Shown: positions 1-5,340 of the stretch, in pieces
Layout: every line of letters begins with the position of its first letter
Numbering within the stretch: the first letter of the stretch is position 1
Source of the DNA: Pseudomonadota bacterium
GTDB taxonomy: Bacteria; Pseudomonadota; Gammaproteobacteria; JAKAQQ01
DNA: 7,205 nt
Direction of reading: 5' to 3'
Assembly (NCBI GenBank): GCA_021852325.1
Contig: JAJZNM010000117.1
Coordinates: 1-7,205 of the forward strand
The notes under the pieces: model-generated
Told to the model about the DNA's origin: nothing
The model's database searches: none
What the model saw: only the letters and a program-made list of their open reading frames with translations
Position numbers and translations under genes: made by a program

Positions 1-966
1 AGAAGGTGTCAGGCGCTCGCGTGTTAGACGGATCGGATGGCCGGATTCTTGGAAGGGTTCGGCGACCTCCCGGATCAGGGTGTTCCAATCGAACATCTCG
101 GGGATCTCGGTCGATTCGTCGCGCGCATAGTCGAGGAACTGGTTCAGGATCGAGTTGATCTCCTCGAGGTCCTGGATCAATCCTGCGGTGAGGTCAGCTT
201 CTCCACGCCGCGCGATCAGCTCGAGCCCGAGCCGGATCCGGGTGAGGGGTGTACGCAGGTCGTGGGAGATGCCGGCCAGCATGAGTCTCCGGTCCTCTGC
301 GATCTTCTCGAGGTTATGGACCATCTGGTTGAATCCGCGGCTGAGATCCACGATCTCCTGGGGACCACGCTCCTCAAGCATGACCGGTTTTCTGCCCTGC
401 CCCACCTCGCGCGCCGCGGCGAGGACCGCCGCGAGCCTCCGGTTCGAGCGGAACAGGATGAGATAGGCACCCCCGACGGAAGCGAGGATGCCGAGCATGA
501 TCCAGAGCAGACGATACAGGTTGACGAGCGGCCGGGGAGGGGAGGCATCCTGGATCAGCCAGTAGTGATGGGTTCGAGCCCTGAACCCGATCCAGAGGTG
601 ATGCTGGGCTCCCCGGGCAAAGACGGTTTTTTGTCTGAGCGACCGGTCGAGTGCCCGGTTGAGGGCAGAAAGGCGCGGGTTGGTCCCGAGGGGATGGTGG
701 GGTACATCCGTATGCGCGGGGATCACCCGGAAGAGGTGTCCGGTCCCCGAAATTGCGAGGTAGTGCGCCTTTGCCGCCCCGGAAAGGTGCGTGAGGCTCA
801 CCTGCGCGAGACGGATTTCTGTCGTGAGGAAGTTCGCCCGGTTGGTCAGGGCATGGGGGAACCAGAAGATCTCGACGATCGCAAACCACGCAATCTGGGT
901 GAAAATGATGAGGAGCGCGATCAGGAGCGCAAGACGCGGCAGGAGGCGGCCGGGAAGGAGTTTCAT
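1..966 (-). CDS. envZ: EnvZ-type sensor histidine kinase, 3' part missing (off left edge)
   Basis: Inner-membrane histidine kinase that should phosphorylate the OmpR-type regulator encoded just upstream. Reading back from the ATG at 966-964 gives 322 uninterrupted residues that stay open to base 1. In order: a first membrane segment (about 8-34), a periplasmic region (about 36-146), a second membrane segment (about 148-172), a HAMP region (about 173-228), and the dimerisation/phosphoacceptor helix with the H-box AGISHDLRTPLTRIRL. The phosphorylated His is residue 235. This H-box is nearly identical to that of E. coli EnvZ. The visible protein ends soon after the DHp helices, so the N, G1 and G2 boxes of the ATPase domain lie beyond the window. 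Its ATG overlaps the ompR stop as ATGA (963-966), so the two are translationally coupled. The periplasmic region has 11 His, including three HH pairs, which is odd for an osmosensor. The family is clear; the signal sensed is not. Confidence 0.95.
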   Translation of the reverse strand, partial: MKLLPGRLLPRLALLIALLIIFTQIAWFAIVEIFWFPHALTNRANFLTTEIRLAQVSLTHLSGAAKAHYLAISGTGHLFRVIPAHTDVPHHPLGTNPRLSALNRALDRSLRQKTVFARGAQHHLWIGFRARTHHYWLIQDASPPRPLVNLYRLLWIMLGILASVGGAYLILFRSNRRLAAVLAAAREVGQGRKPVMLEERGPQEIVDLSRGFNQMVHNLEKIAEDRRLMLAGISHDLRTPLTRIRLGLELIARRGEADLTAGLIQDLEEINSILNQFLDYARDESTEIPEMFDWNTLIREVAEPFQESGHPIRLTRERLTPS

Positions 967-1691
967 GCGGATTCCGGTTCGTCCGGCACGAATACGTATC
1001 CGTACCCGCGAACCGTCTGGAGGTAGCGTGGACTCGAGGTGTCCTCCTCGATCAGGTGGCGCAGGCGCGAGATTTGCACATCCATGCTGCGGTCAAAGGC
1101 CGTGTAGGCACGGCCGCGTGCGAGCTCGAGGAGCTGTTCGCGGCTGAGCGCACGTCGGGGATGGGTCACGAGCGCGTCCAAGACCGCGAACTCGCTCGTC
1201 GTCAGGGCGATTCGCTTCTCTCCGCGGTGGAGGCAGCGCTTGGCGCGGTCGAACACGAAAGATCCAAACTCGACCCTCAGATTGTCGGTGGCCGGTGCCC
1301 CCGGTGGAGGGGGCTCGGTCCTGCGCCGTAGGACCGCCTTGATCCGGGCCTGAAGTTCGCGTGGATTGAAGGGCTTCGGTACATAATCATCGGCCCCGAT
1401 CTCAAGTCCTACGATGCGCTCGATAGGTTCACCCTTGGCCGTGAGCATGATGACCGGGATCGTGATCCCCTGGCCCCGGAGTTTCCTGCAGATCAGGAGT
1501 CCATCTTCTCCTGGGAGCATGAGGTCTAGGATGATGAGATCCGGTTTGTGATGGGCGAGCTCGGCGTCGAGGAATCCCCCGTGCTGGAGGCTCCGCACCT
1601 CGTACCCTTCCCCGCGCAGGTATTCCTCGAGCAATGCACGGATCCTGAGATCGTCATCGATCACGAGAATGCGGGTGGGGTGCGCGTGCAT
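963..1691 (-). CDS. ompR: OmpR-type DNA-binding response regulator
   Basis: Cytoplasmic response regulator, partner of the adjoining EnvZ-type kinase. As drawn it has 242 residues, close to E. coli OmpR. The receiver domain (about 6-122) has the acidic cluster D12-D14, phosphoacceptor D56 in LDLMLPGEDGL, switch T84 and K106 in DDYVPKPFNPREL. The C-terminal winged-helix domain (about 138-236) contains SREQLLELARGR, DVQISRLRHLIEED and a GYGYVFVPD end, matching OmpR closely and supporting OmpR over PhoB-like paralogues. The start is uncertain. The ATG at 1691 gives the usual short N-terminus (MHAHPTRILVIDDD) but has no Shine-Dalgarno. An ATG at 1721 would add 10 residues and has GAGG about 6 bases upstream. 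An ATG at 1772 lies inside an inverted repeat and is unlikely. A TATACT box ends 8 bases before 1691, so a nearly leaderless transcript is possible. Confidence 0.96.
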   Translation of the reverse strand: MHAHPTRILVIDDDLRIRALLEEYLRGEGYEVRSLQHGGFLDAELAHHKPDLIILDLMLPGEDGLLICRKLRGQGITIPVIMLTAKGEPIERIVGLEIGADDYVPKPFNPRELQARIKAVLRRRTEPPPPGAPATDNLRVEFGSFVFDRAKRCLHRGEKRIALTTSEFAVLDALVTHPRRALSREQLLELARGRAYTAFDRSMDVQISRLRHLIEEDTSSPRYLQTVRGYGYVFVPDEPESA

Positions 1692-1699
1692 AGGAAACG

Positions 1700-1705
1700 A
1701 GTATA
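1700..1705 (-). promoter_or_regulatory. Candidate -10 box for ompR-envZ
   Basis: The minus strand reads TATACT here, a 5 of 6 match to the sigma70 -10 consensus. Transcription would begin about 1691-1694, at or next to the ATG at 1691, giving a leaderless or almost leaderless mRNA. No convincing -35 box lies 16-18 bases upstream, so an activator bound at the inverted repeat 1737-1781 would fit. If the true ompR start is the ATG at 1721, this box would lie inside the gene and be irrelevant. Confidence 0.3.
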
Positions 1706-1736
1706 GTGGGCGGAAACGCATCCGGTGCCTCGGGAT

Positions 1737-1781
1737 GGTTACCAAATGTTGCTCCCGGAGGGCTGGATACATTTGGTTACC
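1737..1781. repeat. Long inverted repeat upstream of ompR, probable operator
   Basis: The left arm GGTTACCAAATGT (1737-1749) and right arm ACATTTGGTTACC (1769-1781) are reverse complements at 12 of 13 positions, including a perfect 9-base core (ACCAAATGT / ACATTTGGT). The spacer is 19 bases, and the arm centres are about 32 bases apart, close to three helical turns. A short palindrome CTCCCGGAG (1752-1760) lies in the spacer. The heptamer GGTTACC, itself palindromic around its centre, ends each arm. The element is 46-90 bases upstream of the ATG at 1691 and about 120 bases from the rightward promoter, so it more probably serves ompR. The binding protein cannot be read from sequence; autoregulation by OmpR is one option. 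Between 1782 and 1895 I see nothing further except a short CCCTCGAGGG palindrome. Confidence 0.7.
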
Positions 1782-1895
1782 GCACCCTCGAGGGCGGCGA
1801 CCGGGTGGGTGCCGGTGATGCCTTCCGGACCCGTGCTCCCGGCGGCCTCAGGGCGAGGGATCTTCGCGGGTTCTCAGGTCCCACCGGGGCCATCG

Positions 1896-1916
1896 GGCGA
1901 TTGACTCGATATCGCC
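1896..1916. promoter_or_regulatory. Dyad overlapping the -35 box of the copper-cluster promoter
   Basis: GGCGAT (1896-1901) and ATCGCC (1911-1916) are perfect 6-base inverted arms around a 9-base spacer. The dyad covers the -35 hexamer (1901-1906) and the start of the promoter spacer, a common place for a repressor site. A nested palindrome CGATATCG occupies 1907-1914. I do not recognise it as a CueR, CsoR or CopR site. Confidence 0.4.
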
Positions 1917-1929
1917 TACCCGCTAGGAT
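1901..1929 (+). promoter_or_regulatory. Sigma70-type promoter for the rightward cluster
   Basis: TTGACT (1901-1906, 5 of 6 to the -35 consensus) and TAGGAT (1924-1929, 4 of 6 with the key T, A and final T) are separated by exactly 17 bases. The predicted start is near 1936, giving a leader of about 40 bases before the GTG at 1977. This is the best promoter-like sequence in the window. The 17-base spacing argues against a MerR/CueR-type promoter, which normally has 19-20. Confidence 0.6.
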
Positions 1930-1976
1930 GGGCGCTCGGGTTCACCATCGTGCATCCCCCATGAGCAGTCCGTCCC

Positions 1977-2306
1977 GTGCTCCATAACGACCTTACCCCG
2001 TCTTGGTCCCGATTGCGGAACCGTCGTTGGGCACGGGTTATGGCCGGTCTCGCGCTCGCAGCCGCGGTCGGGCTCTATGCCCTGGACAGCGGGCACCACC
2101 ATCATTCGGAGAGGGCGCGACTGCTCTGCCCGGTCTGCCACGTGGTCGCGCACAGTGCGATCGAGGTCTATAGTCCCCGCCAGGATGGCTTCCAGCCGAT
2201 CTACAGCTTCGCCTTCGCTCGTCCCGCCCTCCAAAAGCCTGGGCCCCTCATTCGCCGGATCCACGCGCTCATCTCCGAACCCCGGGCGCCACCTACTTCC
2301 CTCTGA
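1977..2306 (+). CDS. Small membrane-anchored His4/CPVC protein, possible metal binder
   Basis: Predicted protein of 109 residues. A basic N-terminus (RLRNRRWAR, 12-20) precedes one hydrophobic segment (about 21-36), consistent with a signal anchor or signal peptide. Immediately after come a four-His run (40-43), a CPVC motif (51-54), H55 and H59, a compact set of possible metal ligands facing the periplasm. The tail (about 60-109) is proline-rich and ends RAPPTSL. The layout resembles small DUF2946-like proteins often found near copper and TonB-linked genes, but I infer that from layout alone. The GTG at 1977 is chosen because it supplies the basic n-region; an ATG at 2040 would lose it. No good ribosome binding site precedes either start. 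It is the first gene after the promoter at 1901. Copper binding or trafficking is inferred from motifs and neighbours. Confidence 0.65.
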   Translation: MLHNDLTPSWSRLRNRRWARVMAGLALAAAVGLYALDSGHHHHSERARLLCPVCHVVAHSAIEVYSPRQDGFQPIYSFAFARPALQKPGPLIRRIHALISEPRAPPTSL

Positions 2307-2313
2307 CCTGAAC

Positions 2314-2332
2314 CGGGCATTTCCGCCCGTTT
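2314..2332 (+). terminator. Weak terminator-like hairpin after the small gene
   Basis: CGGGC (2314-2318) and GCCCG (2325-2329) can pair around the loop ATTTCC and are followed by TTT. It begins 7 bases after the stop codon at 2306. The 5-bp stem and short T tract suggest an attenuator or weak terminator, so downstream genes may receive only part of the upstream transcript. Confidence 0.35.
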
Positions 2333-2388
2333 CGCTCCGGATGACCGGGAGTGCCCCGTATCCCTGGGGTCTCCAGGACTATCCATAT

Positions 2389-2409
2389 TGGTATACAGGG
2401 GGTCTCCTG
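2389..2409 (+). promoter_or_regulatory. Extended -10 box overlapping a strong ribosome binding site
   Basis: TGGTATACA (2389-2397) fits an extended -10 element (TGnTATAAT, 5 of 6 in the hexamer). AGGGGG (2397-2402) lies 7 bases before the ATG at 2410 and is a good Shine-Dalgarno, which fixes that start. The two overlap: a transcript begun from this -10 would start near 2403 and lack the Shine-Dalgarno, so only read-through mRNA would carry it. No clear -35 is seen. Confidence 0.35.
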
Positions 2410-3405
2410 ATGCACCTGAATGTTGGCAGGGTTGTGCCTGACCGTGATTTCGACAGAACCGGGGTCGCGTTACCCGACTGGGCGCGCTCCAGCCGAGCTG
2501 CGAGGGCACGAGGCAGATGGATCCGTATCACCGCCGTGGGTCTCTTTTTCGTGGCATCCGTATGTGGAATGCACCGGGCTTCCGCACACGCGGTGGTCGG
2601 CATGCGGGTGTTTCCGGCCACCCTGACATTTGACGATCCGGGAGTGGCAGACGAACTCCCCCTCGTCTTCGACTCGATTCGTACCCCTGGAGGCGTTGAC
2701 GACATCTTGTCGGCATCCTACGCCAAGACCCTGACCCGCAAGTTCGGCTTCGTCCTCGGAACCGATTACGAGCAGGTGATTCCGGGATCCGGACCGGCAA
2801 TGCGGGGGCTCGATGACTGGAGTTTCGCCGTCGATTACCAGCTCTACAAGGTGGCCTCCACGGAATCAATCGGGATGCTCCAGATGGCAGGAACCTTCGG
2901 CGGAAGCGGAAGCCGGGCGATCGGCGCGCCCTATTCGGTCTACACGCCGGAGTTCGCATTCGGACAGGGCATGGGTTTCCTGCCGTTTTCGCTGCGATAC
3001 TGGACCCCGTTTGCTGTGAGTGGCGCCATCTCGGAGAACATCCCGAGCAACTCGGCCATGGCGCCACGGGTCCTGAACTGGGATTTCTCCCTGCAGTACA
3101 GCATTCCCTATCTCCAGGACTTTGTGCATGACGAGGGCATTGTCGCCCCATTCAACAACATGGTGCCGATCGTCGAGATCCCCATGCAAACCTGTCTAGA
3201 CCGCGACTGCCCGGTCAGGACCACGGGTTACATCGACCCGGGCCTGATCTGGATCGGGCATTATCTCCAGTGGGGGGTGGAGTTCGAGCTGCCCATCAAC
3301 TCCGCAACCGGAGACCATCCCGGAATCCTCCTCGGCGTCGATTTCTACTTCGATGACCTGTTTCCCAAAAGCCTCGGTGCACCCCTCTGGAGTGCTGGAT
3401 CATGA
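2410..3405 (+). CDS. Exported protein of unknown family, possibly outer-membrane, in the copper cluster
   Basis: Protein of 331 residues. The ATG at 2410 is chosen for its AGGGGG ribosome binding site; the open frame extends further left but there has shadow-like composition and overlaps the preceding gene. The n-region is long (about 36 residues, ending RARGR), then a hydrophobic core (about 38-53) and a likely signal-peptidase site ASA|HAVVG after residue 59. The mature protein of about 272 residues would begin His-Ala, like the neighbouring CopC. It has many alternating aromatic/polar stretches with Gly and Asn turns (for example FGFVLGTDYEQ and LQWGVEFELPIN), suggesting beta-strands of an outer-membrane or surface barrel. 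A Cys pair occurs in CLDRDCP (262-267). I do not recognise a named family. Its stop overlaps copC by ATGA, so it is translated with copC, making a role in copper uptake, export or storage plausible but unproven. Confidence 0.8.
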   Translation: MHLNVGRVVPDRDFDRTGVALPDWARSSRAARARGRWIRITAVGLFFVASVCGMHRASAHAVVGMRVFPATLTFDDPGVADELPLVFDSIRTPGGVDDILSASYAKTLTRKFGFVLGTDYEQVIPGSGPAMRGLDDWSFAVDYQLYKVASTESIGMLQMAGTFGGSGSRAIGAPYSVYTPEFAFGQGMGFLPFSLRYWTPFAVSGAISENIPSNSAMAPRVLNWDFSLQYSIPYLQDFVHDEGIVAPFNNMVPIVEIPMQTCLDRDCPVRTTGYIDPGLIWIGHYLQWGVEFELPINSATGDHPGILLGVDFYFDDLFPKSLGAPLWSAGS

Positions 3406-3779
3406 AGAAAACCTTCCTCAGGCATTCTCTGTTGTTCGGACTCTTGATGGGCGCCTGTGCGGTTCTCGCCGGGCCTGCTTTTGCGCACGCCTTTCCGGAC
3501 CGCTCCTCGCCCTCTGTAGGAGCCGATCTCAAGGCGGGTCCCCACACGGTCAAGATCTGGTTTGATGCCGGGATCGAGCCCATTTTTTCCAAGCTCATCG
3601 TGCGGAGCTCGCACGGCCACGAGGTGAGTATCGGCCCGGGGTTCATTCCCAAGGGTCAGCATGCGCTCCTTGAGACCCGTTTGAAGCCACTCGCGCCCGG
3701 TCTCTACTTCGTCTACTGGAGCGTGATCGCCTTCGATGGTCACCATACGGAAGGGCGTTGGTATTTTCGGGTGAAATAA
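3402..3779 (+). CDS. copC: CopC-type periplasmic copper-binding protein
   Basis: Small periplasmic copper carrier of 125 residues. The signal peptide (1-28) is cleaved at AFA|HAF, leaving a mature protein of about 97 residues that starts with His, as in CopC proteins. The fold signature is present: SSPSVGADLKAGP near the start, VKIWFDAGIEPIFSKL, LAPGLYFVYWSVIAFDGHHTEGRWYFRV at the end. In CopC the Cu(II) site is made by the N-terminal His plus an Asp and a His from the DGH motif; here these are H29, D112 and H114, mature positions 1, 84 and 86. The mature part has no Met and no Cys, so the Met-rich Cu(I) site of PcoC/CopC from plasmid resistance systems is absent. The ATG overlaps the previous stop (ATGA), and GGAG at 3389-3392 may serve as ribosome binding site. 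copD follows after 18 bases, the usual partner. Confidence 0.93.
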   Translation: MKKTFLRHSLLFGLLMGACAVLAGPAFAHAFPDRSSPSVGADLKAGPHTVKIWFDAGIEPIFSKLIVRSSHGHEVSIGPGFIPKGQHALLETRLKPLAPGLYFVYWSVIAFDGHHTEGRWYFRVK

Positions 3780-3797
3780 CCGGGGAGGTTTGATCTG

Positions 3798-5330
3798 ATG
3801 CATCCTTTGTACATCGCATTGACCGCGATCGACGTGATCGCCGTGGTCAGCTCGATCGGCATGATGGCCAGCTGGCTCTGGGTGCTCCCCCGGGACCAGG
3901 ATGCCGCTCTCCACCGTCCCTTCTGGAGGTTCGCGGGACTCTCGCTGCTCGGGCTCACCCTGAGCAGCGTCCTGATCCTCATCTCGAGAAGCCTGGAGAT
4001 GAGTGGAGGTCCGCTCACGGGCCTGCCCCAGGTCATTCCGGAGGTACTCCAGGCCACCCGGTACGGGTCGATCTGGTGGTTCCGACCGCCGCTGCTCCTC
4101 GCCCTCTGGCTGCTCTGGCTCTCGGGACTCGTCTCGGCCCGGCGCGCTCGTGCGCTCGCCATCCCCATGTTCATCCTGCTTGCCGGGGTGGCTTTCACCC
4201 GGAGTGAAACCGGTCATCCGGCCGATCATGGCGACTTCCGCTTGGGCGTGTTCGTGGACTGGTTCCATCTCCTTGCGGCGGGTTTATGGGTCGGCGCACT
4301 CTTCTGCATGACACTCGTGATCTTCCCGGTCCTGAGGAGGAAGATCCGCGAGCTCAGGCCCGATCTCCCAGGGGACCTCTTCCAGCGCTTATCCTCCCTC
4401 GCCGGCTTCGGCCTGGGACTCATCCTCGTGACCGGCATCTGGACCGCCTGGAAGCAGCTCGGGAGCTGGTCCGCACTCTTCGACACAGCCTATGGGCATG
4501 TGCTCCTGGTCAAGCTCGGCCTGGTTGCCCTCCTGATCGCCATTGGTGCCTACAACCGCTTCATCCGGTTGCCGCGCATCCGTAAGGCACATGGCTTCGT
4601 GGTTGCTTCAAAGCGGTGGGCGAACCGCCTCGCGCGCACGCACGAGGTGGATCCGGGCGCAGCGGGGCAAAGGCGGGAGATCGCCCACTGCTACCGCGCC
4701 GTCGCGATCGAAAGCGTGATCGGCGTTCTGGTACTCGTTGCCGCATCCGTCCTCCTGCACGGGATGCCGCCGGCAGCGATGGCCCAGGTCCCGCCAGGCT
4801 TTGGAACCATGTCCATGGCGGGAACGGGTGGCGGTCCGGGTTTCGGATCCGCTTCCGCGCCAATGCGTCCGGCGGCGGGCACAGACGCGCCGAAGGCGGC
4901 CCGCTCCCAAAACGCCGCTTACAGCTCGAAAACCCGCTTCTCCTTCGGTGCGCCGGGCCGGGCAGATGAGGTCACCCAAACGGTTCGGATCCGGGCACTC
5001 GATACCATGCGGTTTGTGCCGGCCATCGTGCATGTCCCGCCCGGGGCGACCGTCCGATTTGTGGTGACCGATGTCGGGCGGCTCGATCACGAGTTCGTGA
5101 TCGGAGATTCTCGCGAGCAGCTGGAACACGAAAAGGAGATGGCATCGCATCCCGGGATGCCGATGCACGATCCCAATGGGATCCGCCTCAGGCCGGGCGA
5201 GACCGAGACGATCATCTGGCGCTTCCCAGACCACCCGATGGTGCTCGAATATGCTTGCCATGAGCCGGGGCATTTTGCCGCGGGCATGATCGGACGGATC
5301 GTGGTAGGCAACCCCCACCCCGGCACCTGA
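3798..5330 (+). CDS. copD: CopD copper protein fused to a C-terminal periplasmic cupredoxin domain
   Basis: Inner-membrane protein of 510 residues in two parts. Residues 1-320 are CopD-like with about eight membrane segments (near 5-30, 45-63, 97-115, 119-135, 151-178, 196-216, 232-252, 301-320). The family signature DWFHLLAAGLWVGAL is at 154-168. Basic loops (SARRAR at 113-118, 179-195, 253-300) fit a topology with both ends in the periplasm. A Met/Gly/Pro/Ala-rich linker (about 321-375) follows. Residues about 393-505 form a cupredoxin resembling CopI-like periplasmic cupredoxins, with DTMRFVP, DHEFV, HPGMPMHDPN and CHEPGHFAAGM. Type 1 copper ligands are H431, C487, H492 and M497, all present. 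CopD proteins lacking this domain are usually about 300 residues. GGAGG (3784-3788) sits 9 bases before the ATG. CopD is thought to move copper across the inner membrane with CopC; the cupredoxin could accept, store or oxidise copper, or transfer electrons. The fusion is seen directly; the mechanism is inference. Confidence 0.92.
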   Translation: MHPLYIALTAIDVIAVVSSIGMMASWLWVLPRDQDAALHRPFWRFAGLSLLGLTLSSVLILISRSLEMSGGPLTGLPQVIPEVLQATRYGSIWWFRPPLLLALWLLWLSGLVSARRARALAIPMFILLAGVAFTRSETGHPADHGDFRLGVFVDWFHLLAAGLWVGALFCMTLVIFPVLRRKIRELRPDLPGDLFQRLSSLAGFGLGLILVTGIWTAWKQLGSWSALFDTAYGHVLLVKLGLVALLIAIGAYNRFIRLPRIRKAHGFVVASKRWANRLARTHEVDPGAAGQRREIAHCYRAVAIESVIGVLVLVAASVLLHGMPPAAMAQVPPGFGTMSMAGTGGGPGFGSASAPMRPAAGTDAPKAARSQNAAYSSKTRFSFGAPGRADEVTQTVRIRALDTMRFVPAIVHVPPGATVRFVVTDVGRLDHEFVIGDSREQLEHEKEMASHPGMPMHDPNGIRLRPGETETIIWRFPDHPMVLEYACHEPGHFAAGMIGRIVVGNPHPGT

Positions 5331-5340
5331 CCCTCGGTCA
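5328..5340. repeat. Palindrome spanning the two convergent stop codons
   Basis: TGACC-CTC-GGTCA is a perfect 5-base inverted repeat whose outer triplets are the TGA stops of copD (5328-5330) and of the minus-strand phosphatase gene (5340-5338). Only 7 bases separate the genes. The 3-base loop and lack of T tracts make it a poor terminator, so transcripts from both sides probably run into each other. Confidence 0.45.

Noticed and set aside
37..1026. A 329-codon open frame on the plus strand
   Set aside because: It is antisense to the clear EnvZ-type kinase and the end of ompR. Its product is charged and low in hydrophobic structure with no recognisable motif, as expected of a shadow frame in GC-rich DNA.
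1692..1772. ompR start at 1772
   Set aside because: This ATG sits in the right arm of the inverted repeat and would add 27 residues not found in OmpR proteins.
1785..1794. CCCTCGAGGG palindrome in the divergent gap
   Set aside because: A lone GC-rich 10-base palindrome is not surprising here, and it is not placed at a promoter element.
1961..1987. An 8-codon open frame (MSSPSRAP) just before and overlapping the small gene, possible leader peptide
   Set aside because: It has no ribosome binding site and no run of regulatory codons such as His or Cys; most likely chance.
2077..2409. Upstream extension of the 2410 gene to an ATG at 2077
   Set aside because: The extension is Ser/Arg/Pro-rich shadow sequence overlapping the small His/Cys gene. 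The ATG at 2410 has a good ribosome binding site and places the signal peptide near the N-terminus.
3345..4268. A 307-codon open frame on the minus strand
   Set aside because: It runs antisense to copC and copD, is very rich in Glu, Arg, Pro and Gly, and has no motif.
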